From NCBI RefSeq assembly GCF_036961565.1, contig NZ_JBAMDD010000005.1, forward strand, positions 281,186-345,185: DNA of 64,000 nt, in the 5' to 3' direction. A program made the position numbers and the translations under genes. Within the stretch, counting starts at the first letter, position 1. The number at the start of each line of letters is the position of its first letter. The DNA is from Chitinimonas sp036961565. Its GTDB lineage: Bacteria; Pseudomonadota; Gammaproteobacteria; Burkholderiales; Chitinimonadaceae. The notes beneath the pieces are model-generated. The model searched no databases. It saw only the letters and a program-made list of their open reading frames with translations, and was not told the DNA's origin. Below are positions 37,244 to 44,267 of this stretch, in pieces.

Positions 37244-38512
37244 CTAGAAGCGCACGATGCCGTCCGGCCCGACATTCACGTCGGGCAGGTCGCGTATGCG
37301 CCCCAGGATATTGCTGTCCAGCCCCAGGCTGGCTGGTACGGCCAGGCACAGGTCTATCAACTCCTGCTTGGCGGTGGCCAGGCTGTTGAACTGATAGTTC
37401 TCGAAGGTCGGTGCCAGCACCTGGCCGGCCTTGTTGTTAAGGTACTGGTAGCGCATGCCACCCAGTATCTTGTCGAGTATGAAGATCATGCCCTTGTGCA
37501 TACCCACGTAGAACAGCGATTCCTGCGCTTCGCCATCCAGGCGGTAGGCGGTTTCGGTCAGCAGGAACAGATAGGAGTACACCGCATTGGCCAGATCGAC
37601 CAGGGGCAGGAAGGCGGCGGGATAGCCGGCACGGGTAGGGTTGACCGGGAAGGGCTGGATGATAAGGCTGAGGTCGCTGGCGCTGAAGCTGTTGATCTCC
37701 TGCCGCAATGCATCGTACTTGTACCAGTGCGATACCTCGTTGCCTTCGGGGTCGTCGCGCTTGTGGCTGGGGTCATTGGTATAGCCCTCGCCCTGCAGCA
37801 TGATAGAGTGGATTGCCATCTTGGCATCGTGCTTGCAGCGTATGCGCCGCAGGTGGCCGCTATCTTTGTTATTGGGATACTGGGCCTGCTCTGCACCGCG
37901 CTTGACCGGGTTGAACGGGTCTTCCGGCTGCTGGATGTAATAGGCGTCCTTGGGGTAGACCGTGTCGACATTGTTGGGCGAGTAATACCCCCGGTGCGCT
38001 GCCAGTTGCTTGTCGGCACGGCCATAATCCTCGTCGCTGGTCTGATCTATCAGTTCGACGATATAGCGATAAAACTGGCCGATGGAATCCCAGTTGTCGC
38101 TCTGTGGCGGCGCGCCCTCGGCCTCGGGCACCTCGATGACCTTGAATTGGTCGAGCTGGTGCGCCGACAAGGGCTCCAGCCCTACGGCAAAGCCAGCTTT
38201 GTGGTGGGGCAGATTGGTCGGGTAGGCACCGGGCGAGCGGCAGTACAGCTTGGGCTCGCCACCCAAGGCTCGCAGGATATTGCAGCTCAGCGACATGTGC
38301 AGCATCTCTTCCACCGCCACGCTCATTAGCAGCCCACCTGCCTTGTTGGCAAAGGTGGCCAGCGCCCGGCCATTGGGCAGGCTGTCGGTATCCTGCGGCT
38401 GGCGCTGGATGGAGTAGTAGGTATAGAGATAGATCGGGATGGTGGACAGCTCGATCTCGATGGCAGTCTGCAGATGCGTGTACAGCGCCTTGCGCAGTTC
38501 GGGGCTCATCAT
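37244..38512 (-). CDS. Ferritin-like VioB-type iminophenyl-pyruvate dimer synthase domain protein
   Basis: The protein has 422 aa; two adjacent ATGs (38512, 38509) start it. The ferritin-like four-helix signature is clear: LQTAIEIELSTIPIYLYTYY (first Glu ligand) and SVAVEEMLHMSLSCNILRALGG (ExxH pair). Later helices hold DAKMAIHSIMLQGEGY and LFLLTETAYRLDG. The domain resembles the C-terminal part of VioB/RebD/StaD, which oxidatively couple indole imines, but here it stands alone without the rest of violacein-type machinery. It begins the operon that goes on to the Cys-rich protein, MNIO and DUF2063 genes. A role as an oxygen- or iron-using partner in the same modification is inferred. Confidence 0.85.
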   Translation of the reverse strand: MMSPELRKALYTHLQTAIEIELSTIPIYLYTYYSIQRQPQDTDSLPNGRALATFANKAGGLLMSVAVEEMLHMSLSCNILRALGGEPKLYCRSPGAYPTNLPHHKAGFAVGLEPLSAHQLDQFKVIEVPEAEGAPPQSDNWDSIGQFYRYIVELIDQTSDEDYGRADKQLAAHRGYYSPNNVDTVYPKDAYYIQQPEDPFNPVKRGAEQAQYPNNKDSGHLRRIRCKHDAKMAIHSIMLQGEGYTNDPSHKRDDPEGNEVSHWYKYDALRQEINSFSASDLSLIIQPFPVNPTRAGYPAAFLPLVDLANAVYSYLFLLTETAYRLDGEAQESLFYVGMHKGMIFILDKILGGMRYQYLNNKAGQVLAPTFENYQFNSLATAKQELIDLCLAVPASLGLDSNILGRIRDLPDVNVGPDGIVRF

Positions 38513-38739
38513 GGCCTTGCGTTCCCAGCTGAAGATTCATCGGAAAACCGGCCCCGGCAAGGCGCACGCTGCCCATGCGCCTGATTGCGCCAACACAGCC
38601 GGGTCTGTGTTGTTTGCTGGAGCATAGAAAACAGCAAACCGGAAAAAATCATCCATATGGGGGAAGCGGCAAGCCGCGTGGTGCGGAACACTAGGCGGCT
38701 TGCATAGGCCACACGCGCCGCCTTTCATTCAAGGCGCGA

Positions 38740-38852
38740 AGAGCAGCTAACAAAACCCAGCGTAGCGGTTCTGGCTAGGCGTGCGTGCGCAGACAGTACG
38801 TGGGTACGGCAAGCTCGCACAACAACGCCAGAAGGGTTTTGTTAGCTGCTCT
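38740..38852. repeat. 113-bp imperfect inverted repeat before the protease-nuclease gene
   Basis: AGAGCAGCTAACAAAACCC (38740-38758) is exactly complementary to the sequence at 38834-38852. Further in, TTCTGGC (38769-38775) matches GCCAGAA (38827-38833). The left arm carries 10 extra bases between the two blocks, absent in the right arm. The interior and right arm hold the 49-bp repeat copy. It may be a mobile miniature element or a cruciform-forming terminator. Confidence 0.7.
38794..38842 (+). repeat. 49-bp dispersed repeat, left copy
   Basis: This 49-bp stretch, starting CAGTACGTGGGTA and ending GGGTTTTGT, is repeated in inverse orientation at 40940-40988 with 44 of 49 positions identical. 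The two copies enclose the protease-nuclease gene. Confidence 0.75.
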
Positions 38853-38933
38853 ATGCTGCTAAGACTGCTAATCACTCATCACGGCCGCCAGTGCAGCGGC
38901 CCAACATTGATCGTATCCAGGAGACAGGAAAAC

Positions 38934-40847
38934 ATGGCCCGCAAAACCGCCACCGGCAAGGCTAAGCCCGCCAGCCCCCAAGGCTCCGAGGTAGAGCGCA
39001 TCAAGCGCTTTATCCGGGCCAAGGGCGAGCAGATGCTGGAGCACCGCAACGTCACCAGCCTGGGCATAGGCTACAAGGAAGAAGCCGGCAAGCCGGGCAG
39101 GACCCTGGCCTTGCAGTTCACCGTCGAGCGCAAGGTGGCGCTGGAATCGCTGGAGGCCGTGCATGGCGCGCCCATACCCGCCAGCTATGAGTTCGAGGGC
39201 ATGGCCATCCCTACCGATGTAATACAGCGCAGCTACAAGCCGTCCTATATCCAGGTGGCGCTGGAGGCCAAGTCCCCCCGCAAGTCGCGCGTGGATCCGG
39301 TACTGGGCGGCGTCAGCATCTCCCATGTCGACCTCAGCGCCGGCACCCTGGGCGCCGTAGTGCAGGATGCCGCCAGCGGGGAAGTGCTACTGCTGTCGAA
39401 CTGGCATGTGCTATGCGGCGCCACCGGCAAGGAAGGCGACACCATCGTCCAGCCCGGCCCCTTTGACGATAGCCAGGTGCAACGCAACAAGCTGGGCGTG
39501 CTCCGGCGCTCGCACCTGGGGCTGGCCGGCGATTGTGCTGTGGCTTCGCTGGCCGGGCGCAAGGTCGACACCACGGTGCTGGAGCTGGGTGTGGCCATAG
39601 AGAGCATAGGCAAGCCCGAACTGGGCGATCTGGTGGTCAAGTCGGGGCGTACCACGGGGGTCACCTATGGCGAGGTGACTCGCATCGAAACCCTGGTCAA
39701 GATGCCCTACGAGGGCATGGGCATCGTCAATATCTCCGGCTTTGAGATCGGCCCGTCTGCCGCCCACCCGGCCGATGGCGACGAGATTTCCAAGGGGGGC
39801 GACTCGGGCGCAGCCTGGTTGGCTGCCAACCCCAAGACCGGCAAGCCGACCTCGGTCATGCTGGGCCTGCATTTTGGTGGCGATGTGCAGGGCAGCGACG
39901 GCGAATTCGCCCTGGCCTGCAGCGCCCAGGCCGTGTTCCAGAAGCTGGAGATTACACCGCTGGACAAGACCGCCCGCACCAAGCCGGGCAAGCCGCCCAA
40001 GGCCGGCAAGTCTCTGTTGCAGACCGGCTTCCAGACGGGCTTCCTGGACTTTGAGGTAGCCCTGCCTACCTTCAGCGGCAAGCTAGCCAAAGACCTGATC
40101 GGGCTGGATGGCACGGACCGCATCGACTACTGCCACTACAGTGTCTGGCTGTCCAAATCGCGCAAGCTGGCCCGCTGTGTGGCCTGGAATATCGATGGCA
40201 ACAGCAAGAAATCACTGAGCCGCAAGGGTATTGCCTTCAGCAAGGACACCCGTGGCGAGCTGGAGGACTATCAGCTGGGAGACGAGCTCTATGCCAGCAA
40301 CGATCTGGACCGGGGCCATGTGGCCCGCCGGGACGACCTGGTCTGGGGGAGTATGGAAGAAGCCCAGCAGGCCAATCTCGACAGCTTCTATTTCAGCAAT
40401 ATGACCCCCCAGCACAAGGCCTTCAACCAGGCCTCGCTCAAGGGCAAGTGGGGTGAGCTGGAGGACGCCATCCTGGACGAGGTGGTGGTCAAGGACCTGA
40501 AGGTCAGTCTTTGGGGTGGCCCGATACTGGACGAGGACGACCGCCCTTATCGCGGCACCCGGCTACCCGACGAATTCTGGAAGGTGGTGTTCTTTACCGA
40601 CGACGCCGATGGCAGCCACAAGGCCAGGGCCTTTATCCTCAGCCAGAAGGATTTGCTGGGCAAGCTCAAGCCCGAGGCACTGGAGCTGGAGATGTTCCGC
40701 TGGTACCAGGTACCCCTGGCCACCGTGGAAGCCCGCTGCGGTTTCAAGTTTGACGCCGCCATCAAGCGCTACGACGCTGCCACGCCGCAGGGCCTGGGCA
40801 GCGTCAGTGCCCGGCTGGTGGAGGCAGGCCGCTTCTTCGAAATCTGA
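38934..40847 (+). CDS. Trypsin-like serine protease fused to NUC1 DNA/RNA endonuclease
   Basis: The protein has 637 aa from the ATG at 38934, with AGGAGACAGGA upstream. Residues ~120-335 form a chymotrypsin-fold protease: LSNWHVLC (His158), GDCAVASL (Asp200), GGDSGAAW (Ser291). Residues ~370-625 form a non-specific ββα-Me endonuclease: NDLDRGHVARRDD (DRGH, His462) and FYFSNMTPQHKAFN (Asn489, Asn498), so all catalytic residues are present. The N terminus (Lys-rich, then a small alpha/beta stretch ~35-110) lacks a signal peptide, so the protein acts in the cytoplasm unless exported otherwise. Protease-nuclease fusions of this kind are seen as effectors in biological-conflict systems. It is flanked by inverted repeats, consistent with mobility. 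Confidence 0.93.
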   Translation: MARKTATGKAKPASPQGSEVERIKRFIRAKGEQMLEHRNVTSLGIGYKEEAGKPGRTLALQFTVERKVALESLEAVHGAPIPASYEFEGMAIPTDVIQRSYKPSYIQVALEAKSPRKSRVDPVLGGVSISHVDLSAGTLGAVVQDAASGEVLLLSNWHVLCGATGKEGDTIVQPGPFDDSQVQRNKLGVLRRSHLGLAGDCAVASLAGRKVDTTVLELGVAIESIGKPELGDLVVKSGRTTGVTYGEVTRIETLVKMPYEGMGIVNISGFEIGPSAAHPADGDEISKGGDSGAAWLAANPKTGKPTSVMLGLHFGGDVQGSDGEFALACSAQAVFQKLEITPLDKTARTKPGKPPKAGKSLLQTGFQTGFLDFEVALPTFSGKLAKDLIGLDGTDRIDYCHYSVWLSKSRKLARCVAWNIDGNSKKSLSRKGIAFSKDTRGELEDYQLGDELYASNDLDRGHVARRDDLVWGSMEEAQQANLDSFYFSNMTPQHKAFNQASLKGKWGELEDAILDEVVVKDLKVSLWGGPILDEDDRPYRGTRLPDEFWKVVFFTDDADGSHKARAFILSQKDLLGKLKPEALELEMFRWYQVPLATVEARCGFKFDAAIKRYDAATPQGLGSVSARLVEAGRFFEI

Positions 40848-40887
40848 GCGCCCGGTATGAACAGAGGTCATTGACGGGTGTGATGGA

Positions 40888-40912
40888 CAGCGCCAGGGTA
40901 ACCCTGGCGCTG
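40888..40912. terminator. Perfect 25-bp palindrome after the protease-nuclease gene
   Basis: CAGCGCCAGGGT and ACCCTGGCGCTG are exact complements around a single A, 40 bp past the stop. It may end transcription, though no T-run follows, or bind a dimeric protein. It shares the CAGCGCCA/TGGCGCTG arms with the hairpin at 24162-24182. Confidence 0.5.
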
Positions 40913-40939
40913 GATGCCCGCACAGTCTGGGCGCCGCCG

Positions 40940-40988
40940 ACAAAACCCTGCTGGCGTAGTTGTGCCAGCTGGCCATACCCACGTACTG
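40940..40988 (-). repeat. 49-bp dispersed repeat, right (inverted) copy
   Basis: This is the inverse of the copy at 38794-38842, with five mismatches. It lies about 90 bp past the protease-nuclease stop. On the minus strand both copies can be read as a peptide with the shared pattern VRGYGxLAQxRQxGFV, which suggests they descend from a coding or mobile sequence. Confidence 0.75.
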
Positions 40989-41228
40989 CCCGCTGCATGC
41001 ACCTTGCCAATACGGCCACGCTGAGCTTGGTGTGCCGCCCTAAGCCTGAGGCACGCCCTGATTGCACCCCCACCCTCGCCTGACCCTGCGGCCTGCTGCA
41101 CTGTCCAAACAGCACAAGCTGCTGTCGTCCCACATCCCCACGTTCTATAACAACTGTGTTGATCCAGAACGCATGTGTCTTTTTCACATGGGGCTTGACC
41201 CATCCTTTCGCAATACAGCGTGCTATAT

Positions 41229-41254
41229 ATAACCCTTTTCGGGTAAACGCAGCT
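41229..41254 (+). promoter_or_regulatory. 26-bp shared motif upstream of the AraC-type regulator
   Basis: ATAACCC-N4-GGGTAAACGNAGCT lies 20 bp before the regulator start and recurs at 56597-56622 with 23 of 26 positions identical. The preceding TATATA could be part of a -10 element. The function is unknown. Confidence 0.4.
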
Positions 41255-41274
41255 GCGTATCCAGAGGATGCATC

Positions 41275-42096
41275 ATGGCGTGGCAGCCGCACATAGCAAA
41301 TCAACTTGATCACAGGCGGGATGAACAGGGGTGGCAGGCCGCGCATCTGCACGGGGCGGCGCAGACCGCCATGCTGTTCGACGGCGTGCCGGGCTTTGCC
41401 TACATCGTCAAGGATGCCGCCGGACGTTACGTCTCCTTCAACCAATCGGTGATGCAGCGGGTAAAGGCCCGCCGGCCGGAAGACATACGTGGCCACACAG
41501 CGGCGGAAATCTGGCCCGGCCCCATGGCCGCACGCTACAACCAGCAGGATCAATGGCTGATCAAGCGGCAGCTGCCCATCTTCGATCAGCTCGACCCGAC
41601 CCTCTATGCCGATGGCGAAACCGGCTGGTGCATAACGCATAAGTACCCGCTCTATGTCACTACCGGCGAGCTGGCTGGCATCCTGTGCCTGTCACGCGAT
41701 CTGCCGGAAATCTCGCGCAACGGCCTGATCAACGAGCAACTGGCCAATGCCGTGGATCGCATGGTCATCCACTTCGAAGACAAGCTGCAGATTGCCGACC
41801 TAGCCGAGCAGGCAGGCCTTAGCAGCAGCCTGTTTTCCGCCCGTATCCGCAAGATCTACGGCATCAGCCCGGCCGACCTGATACTGCGCAGCCGCATCCG
41901 CGCCGCCTGCGCCCTGCTCCGCCGCGACGACGCACCGCTCAGCCAGATTGCCCTGCAATGCGGCTTCTATGACCACAGCCTGCTAAGCCGGCAGTTCCAG
42001 CGTGTAATCGGCACCAATCCCTCCAGCTACCGCAAATGGCTGCAGACCCAGCCGCAATCCACCCTGGTGCCGTGGGAACCACACTGGCCCCGCTAG
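41275..42096 (+). CDS. AraC-family transcriptional regulator with PAS-like sensor domain
   Basis: The protein has 273 aa, with AGAGGA upstream. Residues ~30-145 form a PAS domain (FAYIVKDAAGRYVSFNQSVMQRV, a typical beta-hairpin start; CLSRDLPEI at the end). The C-terminal ~100 residues form the AraC double HTH: DLAEQAGLSSSLFSARIRKIYGISPADLI and LSQIALQCGFYDHSLLSRQFQRVIGTNPSSYRK. The PAS domain probably senses a small molecule or redox state. The target genes are unknown; its position next to the protease-nuclease gene and the FKBP gives no clear hint. Confidence 0.92.
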   Translation: MAWQPHIANQLDHRRDEQGWQAAHLHGAAQTAMLFDGVPGFAYIVKDAAGRYVSFNQSVMQRVKARRPEDIRGHTAAEIWPGPMAARYNQQDQWLIKRQLPIFDQLDPTLYADGETGWCITHKYPLYVTTGELAGILCLSRDLPEISRNGLINEQLANAVDRMVIHFEDKLQIADLAEQAGLSSSLFSARIRKIYGISPADLILRSRIRAACALLRRDDAPLSQIALQCGFYDHSLLSRQFQRVIGTNPSSYRKWLQTQPQSTLVPWEPHWPR

Positions 42097-42181
42097 TGCC
42101 CTGCTGTACCTACGCCCCCTTGCACCGGCTGCCAAATCCTGCGACAACGCCGGCTGCACGGTATTTCAACGGAGCGCAGGC

Positions 42182-42523
42182 ATGAGCACGGAACTACAGA
42201 TCATCGATATACAACTGGGCGAGGGCAAGGCGGTCGTCAAAGGCGCCCTGATCACCACGCAGTACCGTGGCTATCTGGAGGACGGCACCCAGTTCGACTC
42301 CTCCTACGACAAGGGCAAGCCCTTCCAATGCGTCATCGGCAGCGGCCGCGTCATCAAGGGTTGGGATCTGGGCCTGATGGGCATGAAGGTAGGCGGCAAG
42401 CGCAAGCTGCTGGTGCCAGCCCACCTGGGCTATGGCGAGCGCCAGATCGGCGCCCATATCAAGCCTAATTCCAACCTGATCTTCGAGATCGAGCTGCTGG
42501 AAGTACTGACACGGGATGATTGA
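42182..42523 (+). CDS. FKBP-type peptidyl-prolyl cis-trans isomerase (single domain)
   Basis: The protein has 113 aa with no signal peptide, so cytoplasmic. Classic FKBP12 signature: YRGYLEDGTQFDSSYDKGKPFQCVIGSG, VIKGWDLGLMGMKVGGKRKLLVPAHLGYG and NSNLIFEIELLEV. The ribosome-binding site CGGAG precedes the ATG. It follows the AraC regulator by 85 bp on the same strand but is likely an independent housekeeping gene. Confidence 0.94.
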   Translation: MSTELQIIDIQLGEGKAVVKGALITTQYRGYLEDGTQFDSSYDKGKPFQCVIGSGRVIKGWDLGLMGMKVGGKRKLLVPAHLGYGERQIGAHIKPNSNLIFEIELLEVLTRDD

Positions 42524-42815
42524 AGCGCTGCACATTGGCAGGTGCAGCTGCGGAATCTGATCGCTCGTGATCGCTCTGCTGATTGGATGTGATCATCACC
42601 GCACTTTCAGAGACAGCGGATTGGCGGAATCGTGACCGTCCAACTTTTTGGGGGGCATTCACATCAGGAACGATTCAATGCGGTCTCCCAATTGTGCCAA
42701 ATGGCATTGAGAGTTGAGTTTTTATGCCATCACACCATCCCCCAATCGAGATTCTGTTTTCTACAGTGGGTCGACTATCCCCGAAGTCAGTCGCCGACCT
42801 ACCCAAGGATGCGTG

Positions 42816-44267
42816 ATGAAGAGCCTCAATAATCAGGTGCAATCAGTGAGCCAGTTGTTGGCTATCACGCAGCTTGCCATCCCCGGTTATCAACGCCCCT
42901 ACCGCTGGAGCGCCAAAAACATCGCGGATCTATTTAGTGATCTGGCAACCCGTCAGGAAAAGAGCGCCTACCGGCTGGGCTCTGTGGTGTTTCATCAGCA
43001 CACCGATACCAAGCGGGGCGAAACGCTCGATATCGTCGATGGTCAGCAACGCACGCTGACCCTGATGTTGACTGTCAAGGCGCTGATTGAGGTACTGGAT
43101 GACGAAAGTCGTAGCGGTAAGGACAAAGCAACCCGATTCCAACGCCAGGATCTGCGGCAGCAGCTGGCGGCATTAAGGACGCCCATCGACGCCTTTATGG
43201 CACGCCAATGTTTCCCAAGCCGGGATTCAGAACTGAACCTCAGGCGCAACTATCTGGAGCTGCGCCGGCTAGTGGCCCGCCCCGAGTTTGACGAGCAGCA
43301 GATCGACTTTCTGCTAAACCGTTGTCAGGTGGTCTGCTTTGTGCTCCAGGATATCTCGGAGGCGTTTCAGTTCTTCGATTCGCAAAACGCCCGAGGGCGC
43401 GATTTGGCGCCCCACGATCTGCTCAAGGCGTTTCACCTGCGGGAGTTTGCCGAGCATGAGGCCAGCCTCAAAGCCGAGGCGGTCGCACATTGGGAACGTC
43501 TGCCCAGCGACGAGCTGGCCAACCTGTTTGCCCACTATCTCTATCGGGTGCGGCAATGGGCCGAGGGCAAGTCGGCGCGCTACTTTGGCAAAAGTGAGGT
43601 GGATCTCTTCAAGGGGGTTAATCTCGACCAGGTCGGCCACTTTCCCTACGTGGAGGCACTGCGCATCGCCCACCACTTTGTCGACGAGTACAACAGCCAG
43701 TATCAGCGCAAGATTGACGGCCAGTGCATGGCGTTTCCGTTTCATCTCGACCAGATGATTATCAATGGCCGGCGTTTTTTCGAGATGGCCGAGTATTACC
43801 AGAAGCGGGTGGCCGCCATCGTGTCCGAGGAATCTGACTCCGCCCGTGGGCAAGCGGCCACGCTGCTCGGTGAAGCACTGACCCTGCAGGCAAGTAAAGT
43901 GCTCAGAACCTTGGGCAGCTACGAGCGTCGTCACCGCACAGGGGATCGCTATGTACGGGCCATGTTCGATTGCGCACTGATCTTCTATATTGACAAGTTC
44001 GGCAGTCAGGGACTCTCGCTGGCCATCGAGAAGTGCTTTATCTGGGCTTATCGCTGCCGCATTCGCCAACGGGCGGTACAACTGGCAACCATGGATAACT
44101 ACGTGCTGGAGCACAATCTGATCCGCGCCATTCGCGATGCACGCCTGCCGGGAGATCTGCATGGTTGCACTTTGCCAAGCATGAGCAAACAGGAGAACAA
44201 GAACAATCACAATGGCACCGAAGATGAGCTAGTCGAGCTGTTTCGGGAGATGAAATATTATGAGTGA
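42816..44267 (+). CDS. DUF262 family protein (GmrS-like), first gene of a defence-type pair
   Basis: The protein has 483 aa from the ATG at 42816, with AAGGAT upstream. The ParB/Srx-like DUF262 NTPase domain is marked by IPGYQRPYRW (~23) and IVDGQQRTLTL (~75, DGQQR motif), with FFDSQNARGRDLAPHDLLKAF later. The C-terminal half is helical with no nuclease signature (CFIWAYRCRIRQ). It overlaps the next gene by 8 bp. DUF262 proteins pair with DUF1524 nucleases in GmrSD type IV restriction of modified phage DNA. The gene and its leader are poorer in G/C than flanking housekeeping genes, a sign of transfer. Confidence 0.9.
   Translation: MKSLNNQVQSVSQLLAITQLAIPGYQRPYRWSAKNIADLFSDLATRQEKSAYRLGSVVFHQHTDTKRGETLDIVDGQQRTLTLMLTVKALIEVLDDESRSGKDKATRFQRQDLRQQLAALRTPIDAFMARQCFPSRDSELNLRRNYLELRRLVARPEFDEQQIDFLLNRCQVVCFVLQDISEAFQFFDSQNARGRDLAPHDLLKAFHLREFAEHEASLKAEAVAHWERLPSDELANLFAHYLYRVRQWAEGKSARYFGKSEVDLFKGVNLDQVGHFPYVEALRIAHHFVDEYNSQYQRKIDGQCMAFPFHLDQMIINGRRFFEMAEYYQKRVAAIVSEESDSARGQAATLLGEALTLQASKVLRTLGSYERRHRTGDRYVRAMFDCALIFYIDKFGSQGLSLAIEKCFIWAYRCRIRQRAVQLATMDNYVLEHNLIRAIRDARLPGDLHGCTLPSMSKQENKNNHNGTEDELVELFREMKYYE

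Larger units (their letters stand above)
38513..38933. other. Intergenic region with a large inverted repeat
   Basis: This holds the promoter region of the ferritin-like gene and the leader of the protease-nuclease gene. The main structure is the inverted repeat at 38740-38852, which includes one copy of the 49-bp dispersed repeat. No further gene is supported. Confidence 0.5.

Noticed and set aside
38740..38852. Possible integron attC site because of the AAC...GTT ends
   Set aside because: The ends do not fit RYYYAAC/GTTRRRY and the arms are far too perfectly paired; no integrase is present.
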